From contig JASWHV010000011.1 in assembly GCA_030760725.1 (NCBI GenBank), positions 80,329,765 through 80,393,764 on the forward strand: a stretch of 64,000 nucleotides of DNA, in the 5' to 3' direction. Position 1 is the stretch's first letter; every line of letters starts with the position of its first letter. This DNA is from Neostapfia colusana (taxonomy: Eukaryota > Streptophyta > Magnoliopsida > Poales > Poaceae). This document shows positions 9,581 through 19,896 of this stretch, in pieces. The notes under the pieces were generated by a model that saw nothing but the letters and a program-made list of their open reading frames with translations, was not told the origin of the DNA and ran no database searches. The translations under genes and the position numbers were made by a program.

Positions 9581-12544
9581 ATTGAATCTCGCCCTCGAGA
9601 TTCGTTAGTAGAAAATAGATGGGGAAATTCTGCCTTGATATCCTCTTCACGTTCCCATGTGGCTTCAGCTTCAGTGTGATGGCTCCATTGTACCTTGCAC
9701 CATCGAATCACCTTGTTTCGGGTGACCCTTTCCTTCACGTCCAAGATTCGGACAGGGTGTTCTACGTAAGTCAGGTCCTCTTGAAGTTTAAGTTCTCCCA
9801 TTGACACTTGTTCCTCTGGTATTCTCAGGCACTTCTTGAGCTGAGATACATGAAACACGTCATGTACGTCGGAGAGGTGGTTTGGGAGCTCTAGTTGATA
9901 GGCTACTTCTCCTCGCTTGTCCAAAATCTTAAATGGTCCGATGTAGCGAGGCGCTAGTTTGCCTTTGACGTTAAAACGTCGTTGGCCTCGGATAGGCGAT
10001 ACCTTAAGGTATACGAAGTCTCCAACTTCAAAGGTCAACTTTCTACGCCTATTGTTCGCATAGCCTTTCTGTCGTGACTGAGCAGCCTTTAAGTTCTCCC
10101 GTATCGTTTGGACTTGCTTTTCAGCCTCTTGTAGTACTTCGGGTCCAAACACCTGGTTCTCTCCAGTCTCGTTCCAGAACAGCGGCGTTCTACACCGTCT
10201 ACCATATAAGGCTTCGAAAGGCGACATCTTCAAGCTAGCTTGATAGCTGTTGTTATGGGAGAACTCGGCATACGGTAAACTCCTATCCCAACTACGCCCA
10301 CATTTCAAGGCGCAAGCTCTCAACATGTCTTCCAAAATTTGGTTCGTCCTTTCGGTTTGTCCATCTGTTTGTGGGTGGTAGGCAGAGCTAAAATCCAGTC
10401 GTGTACCCATGGCTTTCTGCAACTTCCTCCAGAATCTAGAGGTAAACTGAGAACCTCGATCTGAGATTATCCTCTTTGGAACTCCATGACGGCACATGAT
10501 CTGCTCCATGTACAATTCTGCCAGCTGTGTAACGTTGTAACTTGTCTTTACCGGAAGAAAATGGGCGGTCTTCGTCAACCGGTCCACAATGACCCAGATG
10601 GAGTCGTATCCTGACTGAGTTCGTGGCAATCCGACAATGAAGTCCATACTGATGTCCTCCCATTTCCATTCAGGTATTTTCAAGGGTTGCGACAATCCAG
10701 CGGGTTTTTGATGTTCGGCCTTTACCCGTTGGCATGTGTCGCATAGGGCAACGTATTCGGCTATATCCCTCTTCATACCATCCCACCAATAGCAAGTTTT
10801 CAAATCCTTGTACATTTTGGTGCTCCCTGGGTGTATGGAATAAGGTGAATCATGTGCCTCCTTCAATATTATGTCGCAAAGGTGTTTTATGTTTGGCACA
10901 CAAATCCTTTTTCCTAGCCAAAGCGTACCCTTTTTATCCTCCTTGAAATCCTTTTCTATCCCTTGTCGGATTCTTTCTTTGATCTCCTTAATCCCCTCGT
11001 CCGTTGCTTGTCCCTTTCTTATTTCTTGCTCCAATAAGGAGTGGATTTCCATCATTTCCATGTTATTCAAGAATCCGAGGTGTAACTGTTCGAACTCTTT
11101 ACGTAGTTCGGGTGGTAGCTCCCGAACCGTGAGTTGGTGGCATGCTCCCTTTCTGCTCAATGCGTCAGCGACCACATTGGCCTTCCCGGGGTGGTAGTTG
11201 ATTCCCACATCATAATCTTTGATGAGTTCTAACCATCGACGTTGCCTCAAATTCAATTCTGTTTGTGTAAATATGTACTTGAGACTTTTATGATCCGTAT
11301 AGATCTCACATCGATGACCAGGGATATAATGTCTCCAAATCTTCAATGCATGCACCACTGCTGCTAACTCCAAATCATGAGTAGGATAGTTAAGCTCATG
11401 CTTCTTTAATTGTCGTGAGGCATAGGCTACCACTTGCCCTTCCTGCATGAGCACACATCCGAGCCCTTGTCTGGATGCGTCACAATATATGTCGAAGCTC
11501 TTGGTTACGTCTGGCAATACCAGAACTGGTGCTGTGGTTAGCCTTTTCTTGAGTTCCTCAAAACTTTCTTGGCAGGCTTGTGTCCATTGAAAGACCTTTT
11601 CCCTTCATTAGCAACTCCGTCATAGGTTTTGCTATCTTAGAGAAGTCTTTAATGAAGCGCCGATAGTATCCTGCCATCCCAAGGAAACTCCGAATATCCC
11701 TCACGCTCCTCAGTTGGTCCCACTTCAAAATATCTCTCACCTTTCCAGGATCAACCGATACCCCTTCCTTGGAGATGATGTGGCCTAGGAAGGATATTTC
11801 ACTTAGCCAAAATTGACACTTGTTGAGCTTGGCATACAACTGATGCTCGCGCAACTTTTGCAAGGTCAATCTCAGATGTTCTTCATGCTCCTCCTTACTT
11901 TTTAAATACACCATAATGTCGTAGATGAAAACTACGACAAACTTGTCCAAGTACTCCATGAAAACCTTATTCATAAGGTACATGAAGTATGCGGGTGCAT
12001 TCGTCAATCCAAAAGACATAACGGTATATTCATATGAACCATACCGCGTCCGAAAGGCTGTCTTAGGTATATCGGAGGGCTTAATCTTTAGCTGGAAATA
12101 TCCCGACCGAAGATCAATCTTGGAGAACACTTGGGCTCCTTTCATTTGATCGAACAGGTCCTCTATACGGGGCAGAGGGTATTTATTCTTGATTGTTACC
12201 TCGTTGAGAGACCTGTAGTCCACGCACATTCTTTGGGTTCCGTCCTTCTTGTCTACGAAGAGTACCGGGGCTCCCCATGGTGACGAACTTGGACGGATAA
12301 AACCCTTCTCCAACTGTTCTTGAATTTGTTTCTTTAGTTCAACTAACTCGTTAACGGGCATCCTGTATGGTCTCTTAGCTATGGGTGCAGTTCCAGGTAC
12401 CAAATCTATAGCAAACTCAATATCCCGGTAAGGTGGCATACCTGGAAGTTCTTCCGGGAATACATCCGAAAATTCCTGAACCACTGGAATGTTGTCCAAT
12501 GCTACTCCTTCAACATGGTTCAGATTTGCCCGTTCGGTTGCTTG
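9577..12544 (-). pseudogene. pol: Element B pol: RT to chromodomain, frameshifted
   Basis: Two ORFs cover the gene. 12499-11558 encodes the end of the spacer and RT. 11517-9577 (646 residues) encodes RNase H, the integrase zinc module, the integrase core with the catalytic Glu retained (GQTERTN), and the chromodomain. The frames are separated by one extra A near 11598-11602. The RT active site reads FIYDI: codon 11921-11923 is TAC (Tyr) where A has GAC (Asp), so polymerase activity would be lost. A stop at 12544-12546 (CAG to TAG relative to A) separates this part from the protease. Confidence 0.9.
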
Positions 12545-14076
12545 CTAGGCTGACTCAAACTCGACACGGATACCGTGTCCATTCGTCAACTGCACGCTTC
12601 TCTCAGCACATTGGATTACCCCATTGTGCTTGCTTAACCAGTCCATTCCGAGTACGATGTCAATTCCGTGGGAGTCCAAAACAATAAGGTTGGCAAGGAA
12701 GTCTACCCCCCTTATTTTAAGCCTTACTTTAGGACATACTATATTAGTCCTCATTTCTCCTCCGGGAGAATTAACTAACATATCACATTCTAAGTGAGAT
12801 ACGGGTAGATGATGTTTGGCAACATATTTGGATGATATGAAGGAATGTGATGCTCCGGAATCAAATAAAATGGTGGCTGGGTTGGAGTTGGCAAGGAACA
12901 TACCAATTGCGACGTCCTCAGCCTGTTGTGCTTCCTCAGCAGTGACATGGTTAACATGGCCACGAGCATAGTTCTACGGTCCACGGTTCCCTTGGTGGTC
13001 CCCTCCGTTTGGTCGCTGGTTCTGCTTGGGAACATTACCTTGCTGTCCAGGGCCTCTCTTCGGGCACTGGTTAGCGAAGTGGCCTACTTCCCCGCATGCA
13101 AAAATGCCCTGTTGCCTACGGCAGCAGGTACGTTGGGGCGGGGGTTTTGAACAGGAGCGCCATTGTTAGGCCGGGGCGCAGGAGGCATGGGCACCCGAGG
13201 TGCCGGTGCAACGAGCCGTTGCTGTGGTGGCTGACCAGGGCGGTACGTAGGAGTGGTCGATCCATACTGCGGTGCAGGGGGCATGTATCTAGGTCGTACG
13301 TTGCTCCCTTGGGGCTGGTATGGGATCTTCCTTTTGCACTCGCGCTCGATCTCTCGGATCTTGTTTTCCACCACAATAGCCTTATCAACCAGCTTCTGGA
13401 AGCTTACGTAGTCATTGTTGAGGAGCTGAACTTGGATCTCATTGTTCAACCCTCTCATGAACAGGTACTGCTTCCTCTGATCTGAGTTGACATCTTCGGG
13501 GGCATACCGGGACAGTTGTATGAACTTGTTGAGGTATTCGTTCACACTCTTTTGCCCTTGGCGGAGACCCTCAAACTCCTGCCTCTTGAGCATCATTACG
13601 CCAACAGGGATGTAGTGGGAGCGGAAACTTTCCTTGAACTCAGTCCAAGTGATTGTCTCCGGGTTGGCATGGGCGTTGCTCAATGCATCCCACCAGTCAG
13701 CAGCTGCTCCCATCAGTTGGTGCGACGCAAAGAGAACCTTCTCTCGGTCGTTGCACTATACAATGGCAAGCTTCTTCTCCATGGATTTCAACCAATCATC
13801 GGCCTCCATTGGATCGTTTGCTTGAGCAAAGGTGGGCGGTCGAGTCCTCATGAACTCTCCCAACCTGTTATGAGCCGGCGGTGGTGGTGGCGGTGGTGCC
13901 GGAACGGGGTGTTGATTGGCCTGCAACTGACCCAAAGTTTGGATCATGGTTTGCATAAGCTGGTTTTGCATGGCCATCAACCTTTCTAGGTTGTTTTCGC
14001 CAGCTCCAGGGTTAGCAGGAACTTCTTCGTGGTCATCTTCCTGGACGTTCCTTCGGCTGGCGTTTCCTCTCACCAT
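12545..14076 (-). pseudogene. gag: Element B gag-protease, several lesions
   Basis: The sequence is collinear with A gag from ATG 14076. Lesions relative to A: CAG to TAG at 13756-13758 after 106 codons; a one-base loss near 13103-13110 that destroys the start of the zinc knuckle; and CAG to TAG at about 12971-12973. The protease DSGASH motif lies in the ORF 12901-12545, which reads through the six-G run into the pol frame, showing that gag and pol are one frame in this family. Confidence 0.88.
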
Positions 14077-14500
14077 CTGTGAGAGAGAACGAATTAGAAT
14101 AGAAGGTTAGAAGTTTAGATAGGTCCTTTCAACTATATGCATCAAGGGGAGTTTGTACTATATATATTAGACCTTATGAGGATGTGATCAAGTGCCGAAG
14201 CATTTCACTCCTCTTTCTTTTTACGTGTGGATATGGGCAACGTTGTTGAGACGCCCCACAACTCACACTAAGCACATAAATAATCATCGCAAGGGCCCAC
14301 TCAACTCCTATTCAAGGATGGTTTCCTATGTCAAGGTGGTTTCAAGGCCAATCTAAGCTATTCATTCTAGGATGCTTCCTTGGGTTCGTGTAGCTTCTAT
14401 TTAGGGGTATAACTTGCTGTTAACCCGTGATTCTAATGTCAACCCAAGGTTTCTATCTAGGCGTGTAACCTACTGTCAACCCGTGGCTCTGATACCAATC
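14077..14500 (-). other. Element B leader and primer site
   Basis: On the minus strand TTGGTATCAGAGCC at about 14485-14498 follows the LTR end, a better match to the tRNA-Met primer site than in A. The leader ends in a TTCTCTCTCACAG stretch directly before the gag ATG at 14076, as in A. Confidence 0.8.
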
Positions 14501-15194
14501 TGTGACGCCTTCAATTCTGTGGAAAAACCACGGAACCGAGAACTAATGCATATGTGTGCCCAGGATGTTCGCCACACATACACATACGTTCCACAAACTG
14601 AATTCAGATTATATATTACCACGAATAACAGAGTTTATTACAATTCCTCATGAGTCTTGGACTCATGCTCACAGCGGAAGTCTTTATTTCTATGCAGTGG
14701 AAATCTTTATTTAAATGCGGAAGCAAAACTAAGCAGAAGTGGCTTCATTTCTACTCCCTCCACAGGCAAGGTTGAGAACAGATCACACGCCATAATGCTC
14801 TACTCGGTCTTCATAGTAGTCTTCTCTTGCTGTTGATGAAGAAATAATAATGCAAGTTTGAGTACAATGATGTACTCAGCAAGTGCAGGAATAACACATG
14901 ATATGCAGCTCATAAACAAGGTAGGTATAAAAGGCTTATTTGCAGAAAAGCAAATTTATAAAACCGTGATAAAACAGCAACTTAACTTTAGATGAATGTA
15001 GTCCCAGCATGTATGAAATTACCAACATACCTCCATCACTTCCCGTGTTCCATCCAAACATTAACCAATCCTTTACCCATACTCACGAATACCTCCTCGT
15101 ATTCGCTACCATCTCACCTCATGAAACAACCTCGTCTCGCACCGAGACCAATCTCATGTCATGACCCACCAGTCATGCAACCCTTTCATCATCC

Positions 15195-15318
15195 AGACTT
15201 AACAATTCCAAACCAAACCATAACCAAAAACCATAACCAAGAACCTTCCCAATAACCATTCCAATAACCATCCCAATCACCATTCCAATAACCATTCCAA
15301 TAACCATCCCATCTAATC
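15195..15318. repeat. Short tandem repeat (CCATTCCAATAA-like) in B 5' LTR
   Basis: A 12-base unit close to CCATTCCAATAA is repeated imperfectly about eight to nine times in the last third of the LTR. The corresponding segment is missing from the truncated LTRs of A and B, so it cannot be compared within the window. Confidence 0.75.
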
Positions 15319-15356
15319 ATGGCAGTTTAGCCAGGTGCTCATGACCGTAAGCTCGG

Positions 15357-15386
15357 CTATCATGATAGTTTTTGACTCTGCAGAGT
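15357..15386. promoter_or_regulatory. Twin 12-base palindromes in the LTR leader region (A/B type)
   Basis: CTATCATGATAG (15357-15368) and ACTCTGCAGAGT (15375-15386) are perfect palindromes. The first is CTGTCATGACAG in the C/K family, a paired change that keeps self-complementarity. They lie downstream of the TATA box, so they would be in the transcript. Confidence 0.65.
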
Positions 15387-17394
15387 TTGCACCTCTTTAC
15401 CCACAAGTTTGTGATTTCGTCACCCGTCGGCGACTGCAGAACCTCCATTATACCAGTACACAACCGTCGGTGTATGGTCAAGAGATCACAAAATAGCCTT
15501 TACAAAGGGGTTACTAGATGTATGGACTCACTAAGGTTTCACCGGCAGGCTAGAATCTCCAATTCTCCCACCCACGGGCCCCCTCTTGTGCCATGCAGTT
15601 CCCAGGGCAGTCCTCACTCGACTCCCATTCCTCGCGCCTTCCATAGTCCATAACATCCTAGCAACTTACCTAATTACTCAGCTAAGCCGCACCCATACTT
15701 GGCTTTGTGGTGGCACTGTTATCCTGGCATGTGCATGCATGAACCGGTCCTTAGATCTGCGGCAAGCAAAACCACCCCCTCATACTACCTCATTCACAAA
15801 CCCAGGCTTGCCTAGATCTCCCTCCGATCCATGTTTATTAACCTCATCAGTTACTTATTATCAGTACGAATGCAGTTAGCTAGACACATCTATCTCGCTT
15901 CCCAATCCCATGGACTCAGCGAAGCATAAAACAAGAAAACCATACCCGACTCATGAACTTCCCAGGCGTCAAGGATGGTTTAATCAAAACTAGTAAACTC
16001 CTATAAAAAGGGTTTTCCCATCATGTTTGACTCAGCACACACACCTTTTCGCAAAACAAAATAGTTTTACCCAAAACATAGGATCAACATGGTCAAGGAG
16101 CACTTGCCTTGTTCTTGCGGTTCCGGTTGTTCTTGATTCTCAAAACCTTGTTGCTGCAGCTCATCGTAGACAGCTTCCTGAGTTTGTCCTGCTATGTAGG
16201 ATTCACGTGCACACAAATTCACAGCAATCAATATCATGCACAAACCCTAAACTAGATGTGATGATGCACATGCATGATATCCTATGATTTTTATTAGATT
16301 GGTGTGCCCTTGCATGGACAGAGGTGTTCGGATCAAAGGTGGTTGTGGCGATGATCTTGTCTTTAGATCAAACTGATCATCGAGTGATCTGCCCACGAGA
16401 AAGCTTCTGTTCGAAAGGAATTGAAGAACAGATGCAAGAGATGAACACCATGATGTCGTAAGGTGGTATTGAAGTCCTACCTCACGCTCTTCTTGACTTA
16501 GGTCCTCCTCAGACCACTCGGTTCTTCTCCGATGATCTCCCTTGTTGCGCTTCGGCGATGTTTTGTTCGGCGAGTTAGGGCTAGGGTGCTAAGTCGTCGG
16601 CTCAGGAGTTGAAAGAGAAGTTCGTAGATTCGGCCAGAGGTTTCGGGTTCTATTTATAATCGGGAAGAGAAGAGTCCTAATCTGATTGGATCCCGAATAA
16701 AAGTTTTATTCAGATCTTGTTGGATCCTGTTGTCTTATCTTTGGCAACATTGTGGAGTTTGGATCGGTTCCCGTTGTTTACCGGTGTCCTTACGCGTAAC
16801 AGCCGCTCCAAAACTCGTTACCTCCGTGGTAACGAGGTGAGCTCCACGCACGCCATGTGTGGGTGCCGGTCTTTCCGCCTTTCCCTCCCTCAGGGACATG
16901 CCCCGAGGTCGACACGTGTTTAGCAGCGACGGACCTCAGGAGATAAGCTCCGGTGGCGACACGTGTTCAATAGATCCGGACTCCTCTGAGATGAGCTCCG
17001 AGATTGACACGTATCCTGCGCGGATGGTCCTCTGATTTCCACGAGGACTAGCTCCGTGGACGACACGTGTCTTATGAAAAATGCCTTTCTTCTTCCGCAG
17101 AGGCTATCTTCCGCGGGCAGCACGTGTCCCACAGGGTCGGACCTCTTTTCAATTGCGGAGGTGACCCCCGAGCCTGCCACGTAGCTAATTTAGCGGCGGA
17201 CCTCTCCCAAATTTCTCGGGGATGAGCTCCGAACGCGCCACGTGGTCTGCTGGCCGTGGAAATTGCCTTCGGTGCTCTCGGAGAGCTTTATTGGCTATCC
17301 TTTTGGTACTTGTCTCTGTTTCTACTCTTCTTAAAATGTTTTTCTTCTTCATAAAATATGAACATATGCTGACACCCGAGATGAGGGTGTTACA

Positions 17395-18090
17395 TCGGGG
17401 ATCTCACCTCGGGGGTTTTCTTGAGCTCGGAGGTCCTGGAAGGTGATCGGCGACGAGGTCTGAGGCAAAACCACGGCGAAGCTCGTCGGCGCTGCGTTTA
17501 CACCGCAAATCACCAAGTTTTCTGCACCTGCAAGGTTTCCCGGAGGCGGTGGATCAAGACCAGCGAGTTAGATCGGAATTTCCGAGCTTAGATCGGCCAG
17601 AATTCGCCGGAGAAGTCTCGGTTCTCACCGGAGGAAAAATCGGCGATCGCGTGGGAAAAACAGAACGAGGCCAGGGTTTTTATAGACAGGGGAGGGCGGC
17701 GGGGTGGTTTAGATCATGTCCGCGTCGCCTACGAACAGAATTCAGCGGGGATACGCCGAAATCCCGATCGATTTTGATTCGGGTGCGAGGGAGTCCGGCG
17801 CGGCGCGAGGTAGACGAAGATCGGGTGGGTCCCGCCTGTCAGTGTGAGGCAGCAGCGCGCGCGGCTGCGGGCTGGCGCGGGCGCTGGCTGGGCCGGCTGG
17901 TGGGTTTCGGCCCACTGGCTGGTTTTTTTCTGTTTTCCCTTTTTCTTTTTCTATTTCTTTCCTTATTTGAGTTTAATTTGAATTCTAGTTTGAATTTGAA
18001 TTTTTGCAAAACATGCAACACGTCCAAAATTTTTTAAATTCCCCTCTTAACATGATTTAGGGCTTTGAATCAAAATTTTGGGGTGTTACA
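17395..18090 (-). repeat. Element C 3' LTR fragment
   Basis: It starts TGTAACACCC at 18090 (minus) after a polypurine tract at 18093-18110 and matches 23618-24312 of the complete LTR. The break at 17395 is B's integration or junction point. TATA box (minus) at 17677-17684. Confidence 0.9.
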
Positions 18091-18135
18091 GCTCTACCCC
18101 CCTTAAAAGAAATCTCGTCCTCGAGATTGGTGTTT

Positions 18136-18895
18136 CTAAGAAAACAATTCCGGAAATTGTGCCTTGAGCTCATCTTCCCGCTCCCAGGTGGCTTCCTCTT
18201 CTGAGTGATGCTTCCACTGCACCTTCCACATCCGGATTCTTTTATTTCTGGTGAGGCGTTCCATTGTCTCCAAAATCTTGTATGGTTGCTCGGCATAAGA
18301 CAAATCCTCAGCTACATCCACTTCATTCATGGGTAACACCTGTTCAGGCGTCCTCAGACATTTCTTGAGTTGTGACACATGGAATACATCGTGCACATCC
18401 GATAGATGAGACGGTAACTCTAGTTGATACGCCACTTCGCCTTTCCTTTCCAAAACTTGAAAGGGTCCGATGTATCGAGGTGACAACTTCCCTTTCACCT
18501 TGAACCGACGAAGTCCTCTGATAGGGGACACCTTGAGATAGACATAGTCTCCTACGTTGAAAACGAGCTCTCTTCTTCGTACATCGGCATAGCTGTTTTG
18601 GCGTGTCTGTGCTATCCTCAAGTTGTTGTGAATTTCCCTCACCTTCGCCTCGGCTTCTTGTAGCACTTCTAGACCAAAAAACTTTACTTTCTCCTGTTTG
18701 GTTCCAAAATAGGGGAGTTCTGCACTTCCTCCCATACAAAGCTTCAAACGGTGACATCTTCATACTAGCTTGATAGCTGTTGTTATAGGAAAACTCCGCA
18801 TACGGTAAGTTCTTGTCCCAACTCCTATTGTTTTTGAGTGCACATGCCCTTAGCATATCTTCAAGAATCTGATTGGTTCTTTCCGTCTGTCCATC
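18136..18895 (-). pseudogene. pol: Element C integrase C-terminus and chromodomain
   Basis: Starting at GQTERTN (after about 18895) the sequence encodes the last part of the integrase core ([10 protein letters not shown]), the PRYIGPF and [13 protein letters not shown] motifs of the C-terminal domain, and a chromodomain (ILETMERLTRNK...WKHHSEEEATWERED) ending at 18136. A frameshift near 18690-18720 splits it into two ORFs. Everything upstream back to the middle of gag is deleted. Confidence 0.85.
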
Positions 18896-19593
18896 ATCTT
18901 TTGGAAGCTGTCATACTCATTTGAGGACATTGCACACTGCATCTCCGCGATAAGTCCTTCCACGAAACAGTCTTGTTTCTGCTCATCAGTCTCTATGTCT
19001 CGTGGGGCATAACGGGATAGTTGAGTAAATTTAGTGAGGTATTCCCTCACAGTCATGTTACCTTGCTGCAACCCCAAAAATTTTTTCCTCTTGTTTTTGA
19101 GTTCACCTCTTGGGATGTAATGGTTGCGGAAGCTACGCTTGAACTCTTACCAAGTGATGTTCTCAGGGTATTGATGGGTGGCCACGTAGGCGGTCCACCA
19201 ATCAGCAGCAGGTCCATGCAATTGATGAGAGGCAAACAGCACCCTCTCATACCCTTGGCACTGGATGATCCTCATCTTGCTTTCAATGGTCTTCGGCCAA
19301 TCATCTGCCTCCAGAGGTTCAGCAGCACTTGCAAACTTTGGAGGTTGAGTTCCTAGAAACTCACTCAACCTTGGTTGGCGTGGTGCAGCTTGTGGAGGTG
19401 GAACTTGATGCAAGTTGGCCACCACTTGAGTCAAGTTCTGGATGAGCTGATTCTGATTCTCCAGCATTTGGTGGAGGGGATCAACTCCTTCACGGTGACC
19501 ACCCCGGTCCTGGCCTCCAGAAAGATGAGGGTTGCATGCCTCATCGTTGTTGTTGGCGGGGTTGGAAGCACGTCCTTTTCCTCTTTCGGCCAT
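18896..19593 (-). pseudogene. gag: Element C gag, interrupted and 3' deleted
   Basis: The ATG at 19593 directly follows CTGCCAG. The N-terminus is polar, followed by the Gag domain (LEADDWPKTIE, GPAADWWTAYV, RNHYIPRGE). A stop at about 19145-19147 replaces a Glu codon (intact GAA in K). The frame resumes through the YLTKFTQLSRYAP motif to FQKM near 18898, where it is fused to integrase sequence by the internal deletion. The zinc knuckle and protease are lost. Confidence 0.85.
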
Positions 19594-19896
19594 CTGGCAG
19601 AATCAACCAATGTTAATTTGAAAGCATTTAGTATCATTTTATTACTTTCATTTGTTTGTACTTTGAAGTGTTGAGGCTTGGTTATACTTTTACGAGGGTT
19701 CATATCTCACACCAAATAATTGCACTATTATTTCATGTGGGTTCACACACCAAAGCAAAACAATCTGAAGACGAGGCTGTGGATAATTGCTCATGGCTTC
19801 CACAACTCACGTCACACACCAAGCATTAACACACCATCAACTTAACGTAACGACTCAACTATTCGACATCTTGCTAACTAAGGGAAGGACTCTACA
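19594..19896 (-). other. Spacer between ORF0 and gag in C
   Basis: About 300 bp without an ORF. It ends in a moderately pyrimidine-rich stretch with CTGCCAG directly before the gag ATG, a possible 3' splice site that would remove ORF0 from a gag mRNA. The K copy is 62423-62727. Confidence 0.5.

Larger units (their letters stand above)
1..14815. repeat. Giant imperfect palindrome (elements A and B, tail-to-tail)
   Basis: Positions x and about 14812-14819 minus x are reverse complements throughout: gag starts 739/14076, LTR starts 5247/9564, centre 7393/7426. Each visible arm is about 7.4 kb and the non-matching spacer is 7394-7425. The arms differ by scattered substitutions, short indels and separate stop codons, so this is not an exact mirror. 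Confidence 0.92.
7426..17394 (-). mobile_element. Element B: Tekay/Del-type Ty3 chromovirus, minus strand
   Basis: Same family as A. In its own sense it reads a complete 5' LTR (17394-14501), leader and primer site, a broken gag-pol (14076-9577), a polypurine tract and a truncated 3' LTR (9564-7426). Its right end abuts TCGGGGATC, which is interior sequence of C's LTR (intact copy at 23617-23626), so it sits inside C. Confidence 0.9.
14501..17394 (-). repeat. Element B 5' LTR, complete (2894 bp)
   Basis: It begins TGTAACACCC at 17394 (minus strand) and ends GGCGTCACA at 14501, giving TG...CA ends. It is the only complete LTR of this family here. It has a TATA box at 16651-16658 and ACGTG repeats upstream of it. 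About 105 bp of the repeat array is missing near 16833-16840 compared with the same LTR segment at 8890-9015. Confidence 0.9.

Noticed and set aside
1..14815. The palindrome as a pure sequencing or assembly artefact
   Set aside because: The arms differ by many substitutions, indels and separate stop codons, and only the right arm shows a complete 5' LTR with a C-family flank. A chimeric join at 7420 cannot be fully excluded without reads.
15195..15318. Possible CRISPR-like or telomeric repeat
   Set aside because: The units are 12-bp and imperfect without spacers, located inside an LTR of a plant element.
17549..18037. Antisense ORF (162 aa) in C's LTR, with copies at 23771-24187 and 58212-58655
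   Set aside because: It overlaps the promoter region of a GC-rich LTR, is read antisense, and recurs only because the LTRs are homologous. It has no recognisable domain, and K's copy diverges in frame ends.
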